DNA of 17,574 nt from JBKPCD01 sp046727175 (GTDB lineage Bacteria > Acidobacteriota > Vicinamibacteria > Vicinamibacterales > 2-12-FULL-66-21): positions 1 to 17,574 of the forward strand of contig JBKPCD010000121.1 of the NCBI GenBank assembly GCA_046727175.1, in the 5' to 3' direction. Positions 6,649 through 13,135 of the stretch are shown here, in pieces. Numbering within the stretch: position 1 is the stretch's first letter; every line of letters starts with the position of its first letter. Made by a program: the position numbers and the translations under genes. The notes below the pieces were generated by a model. That model saw only the letters and a program-made list of their open reading frames with translations. It was not told the DNA's origin and made no database searches.

Positions 6649-9348
6649 TCACGCCTGCCTGAGCGCGACGATGGGATCGACCCGCGTCGCGCGTCGCGCC
6701 GGGAAGTAGCAGGCGACGGCTGCGACGAGCAGGAGGAGCACCGACGTGACGAGATAGCTGACGGCGTCCAATGGCTTGATCTCGAACAACATCTTTTCAA
6801 TCAGCCCCGAAAGCAGCAGCGCGCCCGCTACGCCGATCGCGACACCGACGGCCGCGAGCTTCATGCCACCACCGACGACGAGCCCGAGCACCTGTGAGCC
6901 ACGCGCTCCCATGGCCACGCGAACGCCGATCTCCTGAGTCCGCAGACTGACGCTGTAGGCCACTACGCCGTACAACCCGACGGCGGCAAGGAACACGGCA
7001 ATCCCGGCGAACATGGTCAGCAACAGCATCGAGAACCGCTGCTGCGCCACCGACTCAGTGACGATGTCGGCGAGCGCACTCATCGAGAACGTCGGCAAGG
7101 CCGGGTCGATATTGCGCAGGACCTGCCGCGCGGAGGTCGCAAGCCGTCCAGGATCGCCGGAGGTATGGGTAAGTACCCACATGCTGCTAAAGACGTCCTG
7201 AGGAAACGGGACGTACATCGTCGCCGTCGCAGTCGAGCTCAGCGCGTCGTGGTGGACGTTGCCGACGATCCCGACGATCTCGTAGAACCCGTCCGTGCCG
7301 TTACCGATGTCGATGCGATGCCCGATGGGATCCTCGTTCGGAAAGTGCCGCCGCACGAACGCATCGTCGACGATTGCGACCATCGGAGATTTCTCGCGAT
7401 CGCGATTGGTGAACATGCGTCCGCGGAGCAGCGGAATGCCCAGCGCCTCGAAATACGCCGGGCTGATCGATCGATAGTTCGCTGAGAGTTCCTCACCAGG
7501 CTTCGGGTCCGGACGTCCCTGGACGGCGAACGAGAGCATGTAGTCGCCCCGCAGGGGTACCGTTTGGGCGATGCCCGCTGCGGTGACGTGGGGTACGGCG
7601 CGCAGGTCCGCGAGCAGGCGGTCGAAGAACGCGACACGATTGTGATCTTCGGGGTATGACGTGTTCGGCAGTGCAACCCTGAATACGAGGACACGGTCGG
7701 AGCGGAACCCCGGGTCGACGCTGGTCAGACGCTTGAAGCTGCGGACGAGCAGCGTCGCCCCGACCAGCAGCACGATCGAGAGCGCCACCTCGACGACGAG
7801 GAGCGCATTTCGCATCCAATGGCCGCTGGAGGTCGAGGATGAGCGGCCGCCCTCTTTCAATACTTCCCCGAGCGTCTCACGAGACGCCTGCCAGGCCGGG
7901 ACGAGCCCGAACACGAGTCCTGTCGCAACCGACACGACCAGTGTAAAGACGAGGACGGAAGTATCGATGGAGACATCGTTCACCCGCGGGATGCTACCGG
8001 CGCTGAGGGTCTTGATCGGCTGGATCGTCAGGTAAGCGAGAAACAGGCCGACGGCGCCGCCTGTCACCGACAACACGAGACTCTCGGAGAGCATCTGAAC
8101 GACGAGCCGTCGACGTCCGGCTCCGAGCGCCGCGCGAATCGCGATCTCCTTGCCGCGGACGGTTGCGCGTACCAGGAGCAGGTTGGCGACGTTCGCACAG
8201 GCGATCAGGATGACGACGCCAACTGCGGCGAACAGCGTCAGCAGCGCGGGGCGGATTCCGCCGACGACCCGCTCGTACAGCAGCGCGACTTGCGCGCTCT
8301 CGTTCGCGTTGTTCTTCGGGTACTCCCTTGCGAGCCGCTCGGCGATGGTCCGCATTTCCGTGCCCGCTTGCTCGACGGAAATGCCCGGCTTCAACCGGGC
8401 GATCACGCCAAGGAAGTGGCCGCCGCGCGTGGCATTCGCGGGATTGAGCGCGATCGGCTGCCAGAACTCACCCGCACGATTCGGGAAGTAAAAACCTGCG
8501 GGCATGACGCCCACGACCGTCACGGGAACGCCGCTGAGCGTAATCGAACGGCCGAGGACGTGCGGATCCGATCCAAATCTGCGCTGCCACATGGCGTGGC
8601 TCAGCACGATCACGTTGTTCTTGCCCGGCGCATCCTCGTCCTCGCGAAAACCACGGCCCAGCACCGGTTTGACGTCGAGCAGCTCGAACAGATCCCACGA
8701 CACCATCGCGCTCTCGATGCGTTCCGGGCCGCTTCCTTCCGTGAATGTCGCGCTGCTGCCGTTGAACGCGGCGATGCGCTCGAAGACGCTATTCTGCTTT
8801 CGCCAGTCGAGGAAATTCGCTGGAGCGACGGAGAAGCGGCCGTACTGCGGAACGATCTCGTTCACGAGGACGAGACCCTCCGGATGGCGGTACGGCAACG
8901 GTCGGCGCAGCACACCGTTGACGACGCTGAAGATGGCGGTGGTGGCGCCGATGCCGAGCGCGAGCGTCAGGACCGCGACGAGGGTGAAGGCAGGGCTCGC
9001 GATCAATTGACGGACGGCGTACCGCGTGTCACGCAGCGTGTTGGAAATCATCTTCACGGCTCCTCGTTCGAGATGCGATGTCCCTTCCACAGCGATGGTC
9101 AGCCGATCGAACGCTGGACGTGCGTGCGGCTTGTCGGCGAGCCAGACGTCCTGGGCCAGCCGTTCCCAATCGCGGACCTGCGAGCACGCGTGGGCGTCGG
9201 CCTCGGATTCGCTGCACCCGCGCGCCCGTGCATCCCGGTAGAAGTCCTCGAGCTGCACGGCGAGCTCGCGAACGATTCGGGACTCGCGCTCCGGTCGGAG
9301 GCCCGGCAGCTTGAGGTGCGATCGGACGAACGCCGGCCAGTCACGCAC
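6649..9348 (-). CDS. ADOP-type ABC transporter permease (duplicated MacB/FtsX permease)
   Basis: An 899-residue protein. Residues 1-90 are a soluble prefix rich in acidic and basic residues (RPERESRIVRELAVQLEDFYRDARARG), the permease prefix found in acidobacterial duplicated orphan permeases. Helix 1 is at about 120-146 (LTLALGIGATTAIFSVVNGVL). A MacB periplasmic domain follows, then an FtsX module at about 370-480 (ANVANLLLVRATVRGKEIAIRAALGAGRRRL). A second copy of the layout comes next: a helix, a second periplasmic domain, and a second FtsX module with EIGVRVAMGARGSQV. It ends in the typical ARRATRVDPIVALRQA. No ATPase gene adjoins it, as expected for this orphan class. The start is GTG at 9348, overlapping the padR stop by 8 bp (GTGCGTGA), so translation is coupled. 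Transported substrate and partner ATPase are unknown. Confidence 0.93.
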   Translation of the reverse strand: MRDWPAFVRSHLKLPGLRPERESRIVRELAVQLEDFYRDARARGCSESEADAHACSQVRDWERLAQDVWLADKPHARPAFDRLTIAVEGTSHLERGAVKMISNTLRDTRYAVRQLIASPAFTLVAVLTLALGIGATTAIFSVVNGVLRRPLPYRHPEGLVLVNEIVPQYGRFSVAPANFLDWRKQNSVFERIAAFNGSSATFTEGSGPERIESAMVSWDLFELLDVKPVLGRGFREDEDAPGKNNVIVLSHAMWQRRFGSDPHVLGRSITLSGVPVTVVGVMPAGFYFPNRAGEFWQPIALNPANATRGGHFLGVIARLKPGISVEQAGTEMRTIAERLAREYPKNNANESAQVALLYERVVGGIRPALLTLFAAVGVVILIACANVANLLLVRATVRGKEIAIRAALGAGRRRLVVQMLSESLVLSVTGGAVGLFLAYLTIQPIKTLSAGSIPRVNDVSIDTSVLVFTLVVSVATGLVFGLVPAWQASRETLGEVLKEGGRSSSTSSGHWMRNALLVVEVALSIVLLVGATLLVRSFKRLTSVDPGFRSDRVLVFRVALPNTSYPEDHNRVAFFDRLLADLRAVPHVTAAGIAQTVPLRGDYMLSFAVQGRPDPKPGEELSANYRSISPAYFEALGIPLLRGRMFTNRDREKSPMVAIVDDAFVRRHFPNEDPIGHRIDIGNGTDGFYEIVGIVGNVHHDALSSTATATMYVPFPQDVFSSMWVLTHTSGDPGRLATSARQVLRNIDPALPTFSMSALADIVTESVAQQRFSMLLLTMFAGIAVFLAAVGLYGVVAYSVSLRTQEIGVRVAMGARGSQVLGLVVGGGMKLAAVGVAIGVAGALLLSGLIEKMLFEIKPLDAVSYLVTSVLLLLVAAVACYFPARRATRVDPIVALRQA

Positions 9349-9673
9349 GGCTCGGCCCCATCACGTCGTTGACGGCCGTGACGTATGCCTTCCATGTCTT
9401 TCGCTGCTCCGCGAGCACGCGCCGGCCTGCGGGTGTCAACCTGTAGAAGCACCGCTCGCGCTGGCCGGCCTTCTCGACCCAGCGTCCCTTGATCCAGCCG
9501 CGGTTCTCGAGGCGGAGCAGCGTGGGGTAGAGCGTCGGCAGGGCGAAGGTGAGTCGGCCGCTGGAACGCGCCTCGATCAACTTGCCGATCTCGTACCCAT
9601 GCCTGGGACGCGATTCGAGCAGCGAGAGCACCAGCATCTCGGTGCTCCCCTTCTTCAGTTCGGCACTGAACAT
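9341..9673 (-). CDS. PadR family transcriptional regulator
   Basis: A 110-residue winged-helix protein with the PadR signature throughout: KGSTEMLVLSLLESRPRHGYEIGKLIE (about 8-34), a recognition helix around LPTLYPTLLRLENRGWIKGRW (45-65), the wing ERCFYRLTPAGRRVL (about 72-86), and a short C-terminal dimerisation helix. It is the short subfamily that precedes ADOP permeases in acidobacteria. Its stop overlaps the permease start by 8 bp, so the pair forms an operon and PadR probably represses its own promoter and the permease. The ATG at 9673 lies about 10 bp after GAGG. The upstream region has an AT-rich patch with short palindromes that could be its operator. Confidence 0.93.
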   Translation of the reverse strand: MFSAELKKGSTEMLVLSLLESRPRHGYEIGKLIEARSSGRLTFALPTLYPTLLRLENRGWIKGRWVEKAGQRERCFYRLTPAGRRVLAEQRKTWKAYVTAVNDVMGPSRA

Positions 9674-9689
9674 CGATAATCAACCTCGC

Positions 9690-9730
9690 TACTGTATGCG
9701 TACCGATATGTAGCGTCGCGTAGTATACAA
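9690..9730 (-). promoter_or_regulatory. Candidate padR promoter and operator
   Basis: This AT-rich island upstream of padR has TATACT on the minus strand (9722-9727), a good -10 match about 50 bp upstream of the start, without a clear -35. It also holds a GTATAC palindrome (9723-9728) and GTATGCGTAC (9694-9703). PadR proteins often bind dyads of this kind in their own promoters. The remaining gap to the VOC gene (9731-9856) shows nothing else I can support. Confidence 0.4.
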
Positions 9731-9856
9731 CGGCCACCGGGCGGGGATATTCGCATTCGAGCCGGCGGGTCGCTCAGAACGGCCCTTTTCGACAGCTGAC
9801 TATCTATCGGGTCCGCCGATTGGGCGAGGCACCGCCCTGGTGCGCGGGACGCGCGA

Positions 9857-10225
9857 TCAGCGACGGCCCTGCTGCCAGATTCCGATCACGTTGCCTGCCG
9901 GGTCCCTGAACGTCGCGACCCACAGGTCGCCTTCCGGATACGGTGGCTTGACGACCACGCCGCCGTGCGCCGTAATGCGGTCGAGGACGGCGTCCACGCC
10001 GTGCACGTAGATGTACGGGAGGACGCCGGGATCCGTCGACGGCGCGAGGCCGGTCACCCAGGCACCAATCATGTCGCCGGTTGCGTCCGTGAAGCTGAGA
10101 TGTGTCGTGCCGTCTCCGCGTGGCTTCCAGTCGAAGACCCGCTGGTAAAAATCTGCAGAGACCCGCGTGTCGCGCGCGGGGATTTGCACGTACGAGAGTC
10201 GACCGTGTCCAAAGAGATGAGACAT
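9857..10225 (-). CDS. VOC-fold (glyoxalase/bleomycin-resistance-like) protein
   Basis: A 122-residue protein covering the usual two paired beta-alpha-beta-beta-beta modules. Module 1 reads SYVQIPARDTRVSADFYQRVFDW (about 11-33), and module 2 starts near LPYIYVHGVDAVLDRITAHGG (about 68-88) and ends FRDPAGNVIGIWQ. The first ligand position of metal-dependent glyoxalases, normally His or Gln in the first strand, is not clearly present, so a binding or non-glyoxalase role is possible. The ATG at 10225 is chosen because homology begins right after it; the frame extends upstream but the extra residues look non-coding. No strong ribosome-binding site is visible. It is a monocistronic minus-strand gene, with the Uma2 remnant diverging on the other side. 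Confidence 0.82.
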   Translation of the reverse strand: MSHLFGHGRLSYVQIPARDTRVSADFYQRVFDWKPRGDGTTHLSFTDATGDMIGAWVTGLAPSTDPGVLPYIYVHGVDAVLDRITAHGGVVVKPPYPEGDLWVATFRDPAGNVIGIWQQGRR

Positions 10226-10307
10226 CCCGAGTCGGTCACGATGGTAGCAAAGATTCAGAGCGCCGGCGCTGAGCCGCGACTGCAGCGGACGCCATTGACA
10301 CTCCCGT

Positions 10308-10328
10308 GACGACGATGGCATCGTCGTC
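10308..10328. promoter_or_regulatory. Near-perfect 21-bp palindrome after a TTGACA box
   Basis: Arms GACGACGATG (10308-10317) and CATCGTCGTC (10319-10328) are perfect reverse complements around a single central G. A perfect TTGACA lies at 10295-10300, so the dyad sits in the spacer and -10 position of a plus-strand promoter. GGAGG and the Uma2-like start codons follow at 10333 and 10341/10344. Operator or hairpin are both possible. Confidence 0.5.
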
Positions 10329-10343
10329 CGTCGGAGGCCGATG

Positions 10344-10472
10344 ATGCCTGCGCCGCGCGTGACGACCGACGAATATCTGAGAGGGGCCGAGACCCTGCTG
10401 CCGCAGGAGCTCGTGTATTGCTCGGGAGTGCTGCCGGAATTCACCGAGTCGCTTGCGACCGTTCTCGGTTGA
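10344..10472 (+). pseudogene. Uma2-family endonuclease remnant with internal deletion
   Basis: A 42-codon frame starts at ATG (10344; another ATG at 10341) behind GGAGG (10333-10337). Its first half, VTTDEYLRGAETLLPQELVY, closely resembles the N-terminus of Uma2 proteins (consensus roughly T-x-DEY-x-x-G-x-ET-x-x-PQEL). Its second half, SGVLPEFTESLATVLG, resembles their C-terminal end, where a VLPGF-like segment precedes a short helix. The roughly 130-150 residues between, including the PD-(D/E)XK core, are missing. I read it as an intact gene with a large in-frame internal deletion that kept start, stop and leader. Uma2 genes are numerous in acidobacterial genomes. A real short peptide gene is an alternative. 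Confidence 0.5.
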
Positions 10473-10476
10473 CGCC

Positions 10477-10632
10477 GTGGGGGATATCGAGAAACCGGCA
10501 CACGTCCACCAGCCGGCGCCAGACACCGGTCTTCGGCAGATGATGACCTGGACCTTCATCGCCCTCGTGGTCGCGGTCCTCTTCTCTCTTCTCGCCGTGC
10601 ACCTCGTGTTTCGGTGGTTTGGATCTGGCTGA
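10477..10632 (+). CDS. Possible small single-pass membrane protein
   Basis: A 51-codon frame from GTG (10477) begins four bases after the Uma2 remnant stop. It encodes a polar stretch (about 1-21) and then one strong transmembrane helix, TFIALVVAVLFSLLAVHLVF (about 25-44), ending in RWFGSG. The paired ATG codons at 10540 and 10543 are alternative starts, giving a peptide of 29-30 residues. No clear ribosome-binding site precedes either start. The hydrophobic segment with flanking Trp and Arg looks protein-like. I do not recognise a family. Confidence 0.4.
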   Translation: MGDIEKPAHVHQPAPDTGLRQMMTWTFIALVVAVLFSLLAVHLVFRWFGSG

Positions 10633-10666
10633 ACCGGACACTACGGAGCCTGACGAACGACTACGC

Positions 10667-11554
10667 TTAGTTCTTCCAGCTACATTGTTTCGCGACGGGC
10701 CGCAGCAGATCCGCGAGGCCGCTGACGTGGAACGACGTCGTGACTGGCGCTGTGTTGTGGGGCGTGTAGGTGAAATTCAGCGAGTTCGCGCGCGTCAGGC
10801 GACCGACGAAAGCCTCGCTGCGTGGGGCGAACAGCGCATCGTGCTCGTCTGAATCCGCCCAGCGCTCGCTGGTCTCTGCGCCGTTGTCGAAACCCATCTT
10901 CACGGTGTGGTTCCCGTCCCCCGACTCGATCTGCGCGGCGGACTCGATGAAGACGAATGCCTCCAAGCGCTTGGATAGGCACCGGACCACGAGAATCGGT
11001 TGCGCCTGACGCTGCCAGACTTGCACCTTGGTCTCGGAAAGCAGCTCGAATGCCGCGGCGTTGCGTTGACCGCCGACCCAGATGCGGTTCGCGCTGTTCC
11101 ACTTCTGCCTGAACGCGGGCGTGGATGCCGATGCGGTCGATCGGGTCGAAGCGGCGGAGCCCGCAGGAGTGGCGCCATCCACGCGACTGACCGCCTGCGT
11201 GGAGGATCCCCTGGCCAGCAGCAGTGCGAAGGTGATGGCCGCCCCGGCGAGAACGCCTCCAACGATCGTCAGGATGGCGCCAGCGCTCATGCCCTCGGCG
11301 GCGGGACGCGAGCGCTCCTCATCCGAAAACGTCCCCTCCGCAATCGGCGTGGCTGCAATCACCTCAATCTGATGTGCGTCGTTGTCGCGTGTTTCACCGG
11401 CGTCGGTTGGCGCGATACCCTCGGTGAGGCTCACATGTGCGTCAGCGGATTCTGGTTCGCGAGGGTCCGCCGCGGGTCGCGCCTCCTCGTCGCAGTCGTT
11501 CTCTAGTGGAGGTTCTGGCGTCAACTGAGAACCACGAAAAGCGTCTTCCGCCAT
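10667..11554 (-). CDS. Membrane-anchored protein with TagO/VasI-like periplasmic domain
   Basis: A 295-residue protein. The start is ATG at 11554, chosen because AGGAG lies about 8 nt upstream; a GTG nine codons earlier is less likely. Residues 1-88 are acidic and disordered (cytoplasmic), one helix spans about 92-114 (AILTIVGGVLAGAAITFALLLA), and a Ser/Ala/Thr linker follows to about 150. The C-terminal 140 residues form a beta-rich domain: LVVRC (C192), VKMGFDNGAETSERWADSDEHDALFAP, FTYTPHNTAPVTTSFHVSGLADLLRPVAKQC (C291) and a closing W. This layout resembles the VasI/TagO type VI secretion-associated domain, where the two Cys can bridge. No secretion genes are nearby, so the role here is open. 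Confidence 0.72.
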   Translation of the reverse strand: MAEDAFRGSQLTPEPPLENDCDEEARPAADPREPESADAHVSLTEGIAPTDAGETRDNDAHQIEVIAATPIAEGTFSDEERSRPAAEGMSAGAILTIVGGVLAGAAITFALLLARGSSTQAVSRVDGATPAGSAASTRSTASASTPAFRQKWNSANRIWVGGQRNAAAFELLSETKVQVWQRQAQPILVVRCLSKRLEAFVFIESAAQIESGDGNHTVKMGFDNGAETSERWADSDEHDALFAPRSEAFVGRLTRANSLNFTYTPHNTAPVTTSFHVSGLADLLRPVAKQCSWKN

Positions 11555-11682
11555 CGCCGCTCCTGACCGTGCATGGGGCACAACGGCATCGGCAAGGAAC
11601 GTACCAGTGTCGAATGAACGAGATGCGGAACTTCGGCGCCATCGCAGCCACCGAATCTGGCGCCGGCCTGACAGTCTTGAAA

Positions 11683-11760
11683 TCCGAATCCCTGATCACT
11701 AATCCCTGATCGGGAATCTCTGATCGATTCGTGATTGGTGATCAGGGATTAGTGATTGAT
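11683..11760. repeat. Inverted array of the GAATCCCT-type repeat
   Basis: The stretch consists of (G)AATCCCTGAT-like words in one orientation (11686-11711) and then the reverse orientation (11740-11756). Arms GATCACTAATCCCTGATC (11694-11711) and GATCAGGGATTAGTGAT (11740-11756) are exact complements over 17 bp, with a 28-nt loop that itself holds further related words. The array abuts the stop codon of the cupin gene (TGA at 11760-11762), so it forms its 3' end and could fold into a terminator-like hairpin; there is no T-run. The same word family recurs at 13554-13651. Confidence 0.8.
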
Positions 11761-12134
11761 CAGTGGCCGTGCTCGGCGGGCATCCCCAGCTTCCGGATCG
11801 TATCGCGCTCGAAATCGAACTCGATCACGACGGCGGGCTCGTCACCGACCACCCATCCTTCGTGCCCGGGCTCGATGGCCAGAATCTGCGGTGCCGTGAA
11901 CTCCAGCCTGCAGCCGTCGGGGTACTCGACGTTGATCTGCCCCTGCGCGAGGAATCCGACGTGCGCGTGCATGCAGTAGTCGGTGCCGACGATTCCCTTC
12001 ATGTGCGTCGACCAGCGGAAGCCTGCCGGGTAGATCAACCGTTTTACACGGCAGCTGCCGGCCTGAGCGACATCGAGCTGGACTCCACCGATCTCGCGCC
12101 GTTCGGTGCCGGTGATCGGGTCGGTTAGTGACAT
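11760..12134 (-). CDS. Small cupin-domain protein
   Basis: A 124-residue cytoplasmic protein with a single cupin barrel. The start is ATG at 12134 (MSLTDPITG) with GGAGG 10 nt upstream; the frame is open well upstream, but that sequence is non-coding in character. Cupin motif 1 reads DYCMHAHVGFLAQGQINVEYPDG: HxH is present, but the usual Glu before the glycine turn is replaced (FLAQG instead of a VLEG-like sequence). Motif 2 is around IEPGHEGWVVGDEP, with a conserved His. It therefore probably keeps a reduced set of metal ligands. The substrate is unknown. It is monocistronic, with a candidate promoter at 12156-12184, and ends in the inverted repeat hairpin. Confidence 0.82.
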   Translation of the reverse strand: MSLTDPITGTERREIGGVQLDVAQAGSCRVKRLIYPAGFRWSTHMKGIVGTDYCMHAHVGFLAQGQINVEYPDGCRLEFTAPQILAIEPGHEGWVVGDEPAVVIEFDFERDTIRKLGMPAEHGH

Positions 12135-12155
12135 GTTCGATTTGCCTCCGGGATT

Positions 12156-12184
12156 AGTCTGGCGCCCGGTGTTCGCGACGTCAA
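12156..12184 (-). promoter_or_regulatory. Candidate promoter of the small cupin gene
   Basis: TTGACG (12179-12184) is separated by 17 nt from CAGACT (12156-12161) on the minus strand, about 25 bp from the start codon, leaving a leader just long enough for the GGAGG at 12145-12149. The -10 match is weak (3 of 6). I see no gene in the rest of 12185-12360. Confidence 0.4.
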
Positions 12185-12366
12185 CGATGACAATGTCGAT
12201 GGCTGGATCTGGCAGTTTGGTGATCGGCATGCCGAAATCGTTATCGCGCATCAGGCGCGAGCGAGACCGCAATATGCCGGAAGTTGCTGAATAGCGGGTT
12301 CTTGTGGAGCTGACGTCGACGCGGCGCCCGACTTGCTCCTCGACAAAACGGTCATCGCTTTGTTTA

Positions 12367-12410
12367 GCGCCAAAGGCGCGATGCGGGGTCCGGCGGGGCG
12401 ACCCCTCCGG
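12367..12410 (+). other. Two tandem hairpins before a small gene
   Basis: Hairpin 1 has arms GCGCC (12367-12371) and GGCGC (12375-12379) with loop AAA. Hairpin 2 pairs CCGG-C-GGGG (12390-12398) with CCCC-T-CCGG (12402-12410) around loop CGA, with one mismatch. They end 8 nt before the ribosome-binding site AGGAGG (12419-12424) of the gene at 12429. They could be a structured leader or simply the 3' part of a GC-rich intergenic region. I could not match them to a known riboswitch. Confidence 0.4.
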
Positions 12411-12428
12411 GCTAATCGAGGAGGCCAA

Positions 12429-12563
12429 GTGAGTCGGACAATTGGAGCGGCGATTGGTGCGGTCGTATTCCTGCTGTTCATGGGGGTTCTTGCCACGCGA
12501 TTGATGGGGCCCACGCCGTCATCCGGAAAGGCTCAGCGCGTTCAGTCCATCTCGCGGCGATAG
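12429..12563 (+). CDS. Small single-pass membrane protein
   Basis: A 44-residue protein from GTG (12429), preceded by AGGAGG (12419-12424) at 4 nt. The sequence is a short polar start (VSRT), one transmembrane helix of about 20 residues (IGAAIGAVVFLLFMGVLATR), then a basic, Ser/Pro-rich cytoplasmic-like tail. The helix and the strong ribosome-binding site support a real gene; the longer frame upstream is interrupted in character by hairpins. No family recognised. It converges on the membrane protein at 12642. Confidence 0.55.
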   Translation: MSRTIGAAIGAVVFLLFMGVLATRLMGPTPSSGKAQRVQSISRR

Positions 12564-12576
12564 AAAAACCCCCCGC

Positions 12577-12640
12577 GGTTGAAGCCGGACGGCATTCGTC
12601 CGGCTGAAGCCGGAGGCTGCCTCGCGAGCTGAAAGCGGAC
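12577..12640. repeat. Intergenic repeat with perfect hairpin (GAAGCCGGA type)
   Basis: Three variants of the word TGAAGCCGGA occur in 64 bp: TTGAAGCCGGACG (about 12579-12591), CTGAAGCCGGAGG (about 12604-12616) and CTGAAAGCGGACG (about 12629-12641). The first copy forms a perfect hairpin, AGCCGGACG (12583-12591) with CGTCCGGCT (12597-12605), loop GCATT. It lies between two convergent genes and could terminate both. Similar words are common as dispersed intergenic repeats in acidobacteria. Confidence 0.6.
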
Positions 12641-12641
12641 G

Positions 12642-12845
12642 CTACAGCAGGAACAGCGCGATCAGCACGGCGACGTAGCAGACGCCGAAGTAGGTGCACG
12701 CGAGCATCAGGCGGCCGAGCGGCGAGAGCAATCGCGAGGCGCAGATAGGGTGTGCGCAGATCGCCAGCCAGCGGCCGATCACGATTTCGGGCGGCATCGC
12801 TTCGATCCCGGCAAGAACCTCGCCACGCATCCGTTCGAAATTCAT
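12642..12845 (-). CDS. Small hypothetical membrane protein
   Basis: A 67-residue protein from ATG (12845). The N-terminal half is amphipathic (MNFERMRGEVLAGIEAMPPEIVIGRWLA), followed by a helical CAHPICASRLLSPLGR stretch with two cysteines (C30 and C35) and a final transmembrane helix, LMLACTYFGVCYVAVLIALFLL (about 46-67), with no soluble tail. The upstream GACGGGACG is only a weak ribosome-binding site. I do not recognise the family. The hydrophobic C-terminus suggests a tail-anchored or single-pass protein. Confidence 0.55.
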   Translation of the reverse strand: MNFERMRGEVLAGIEAMPPEIVIGRWLAICAHPICASRLLSPLGRLMLACTYFGVCYVAVLIALFLL

Positions 12846-13135
12846 TAACGTCCCGTCGTTACCCCCGTCGTGATGCGCGCTGCGACAGCCCTATTGTCTG
12901 CTCTGCAGCAGACGGCTTCCACCCCGGCTTGCAATTTTTCCTTCCACGACGATAATCGCCGGGGCACGATAGGGATTAACGCGTGCCGTGCCCCGTGCCT
13001 GGCGCGTGCTGCGTGCCTCGTCCCTTGTACTGGTGCGATGCGGTCGGTCGTTCACTGCACAGATTGATCGCTCGCGCGACATCGTCTTACTCTCGGTTCC
13101 ATGGTTCCATGACCGACTTTCGCCCCTCCCCGATC
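12846..13135. other. Intergenic region with hairpins and short-word repeats
   Basis: This 290-bp region before the cytochrome gene contains no gene I can support. It holds a hairpin GTCTGCT (12896-12902)/AGCAGAC (12907-12913) with loop CTGC; a longer-range dyad CGGGGCACG (12960-12968)/CGTGCCCCG (12987-12995); a run of the word CGTGCC/CGTGCT repeated five times between 12982 and 13017; and a tandem GGTTCCAT duplication (13095-13110). No convincing promoter pair stands out, although the cytochrome-dehydrogenase pair must be read from here. Confidence 0.5.

Noticed and set aside
6498..6800. N-terminal extension of the Cache gene and overlap with the ADOP permease end
   Set aside because: AGGAGG precedes the ATG at 6497, and the upstream part contains the candidate promoter and the 3' end of the permease gene in another frame.
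8290..9372. 360-codon plus-strand frame antisense to the ADOP permease
   Set aside because: It is antisense to a well-supported gene and has shadow-like composition.
10236..10641. Minus-strand frames opposite the Uma2 remnant and small membrane protein
   Set aside because: No recognisable domain, low-complexity basic composition, and the plus strand offers better signals here.
12360..12428. Known riboswitch (c-di-GMP or mini-ykkC type)
   Set aside because: The hairpins lack the conserved loop and junction sequences of those classes as far as I can judge by eye.
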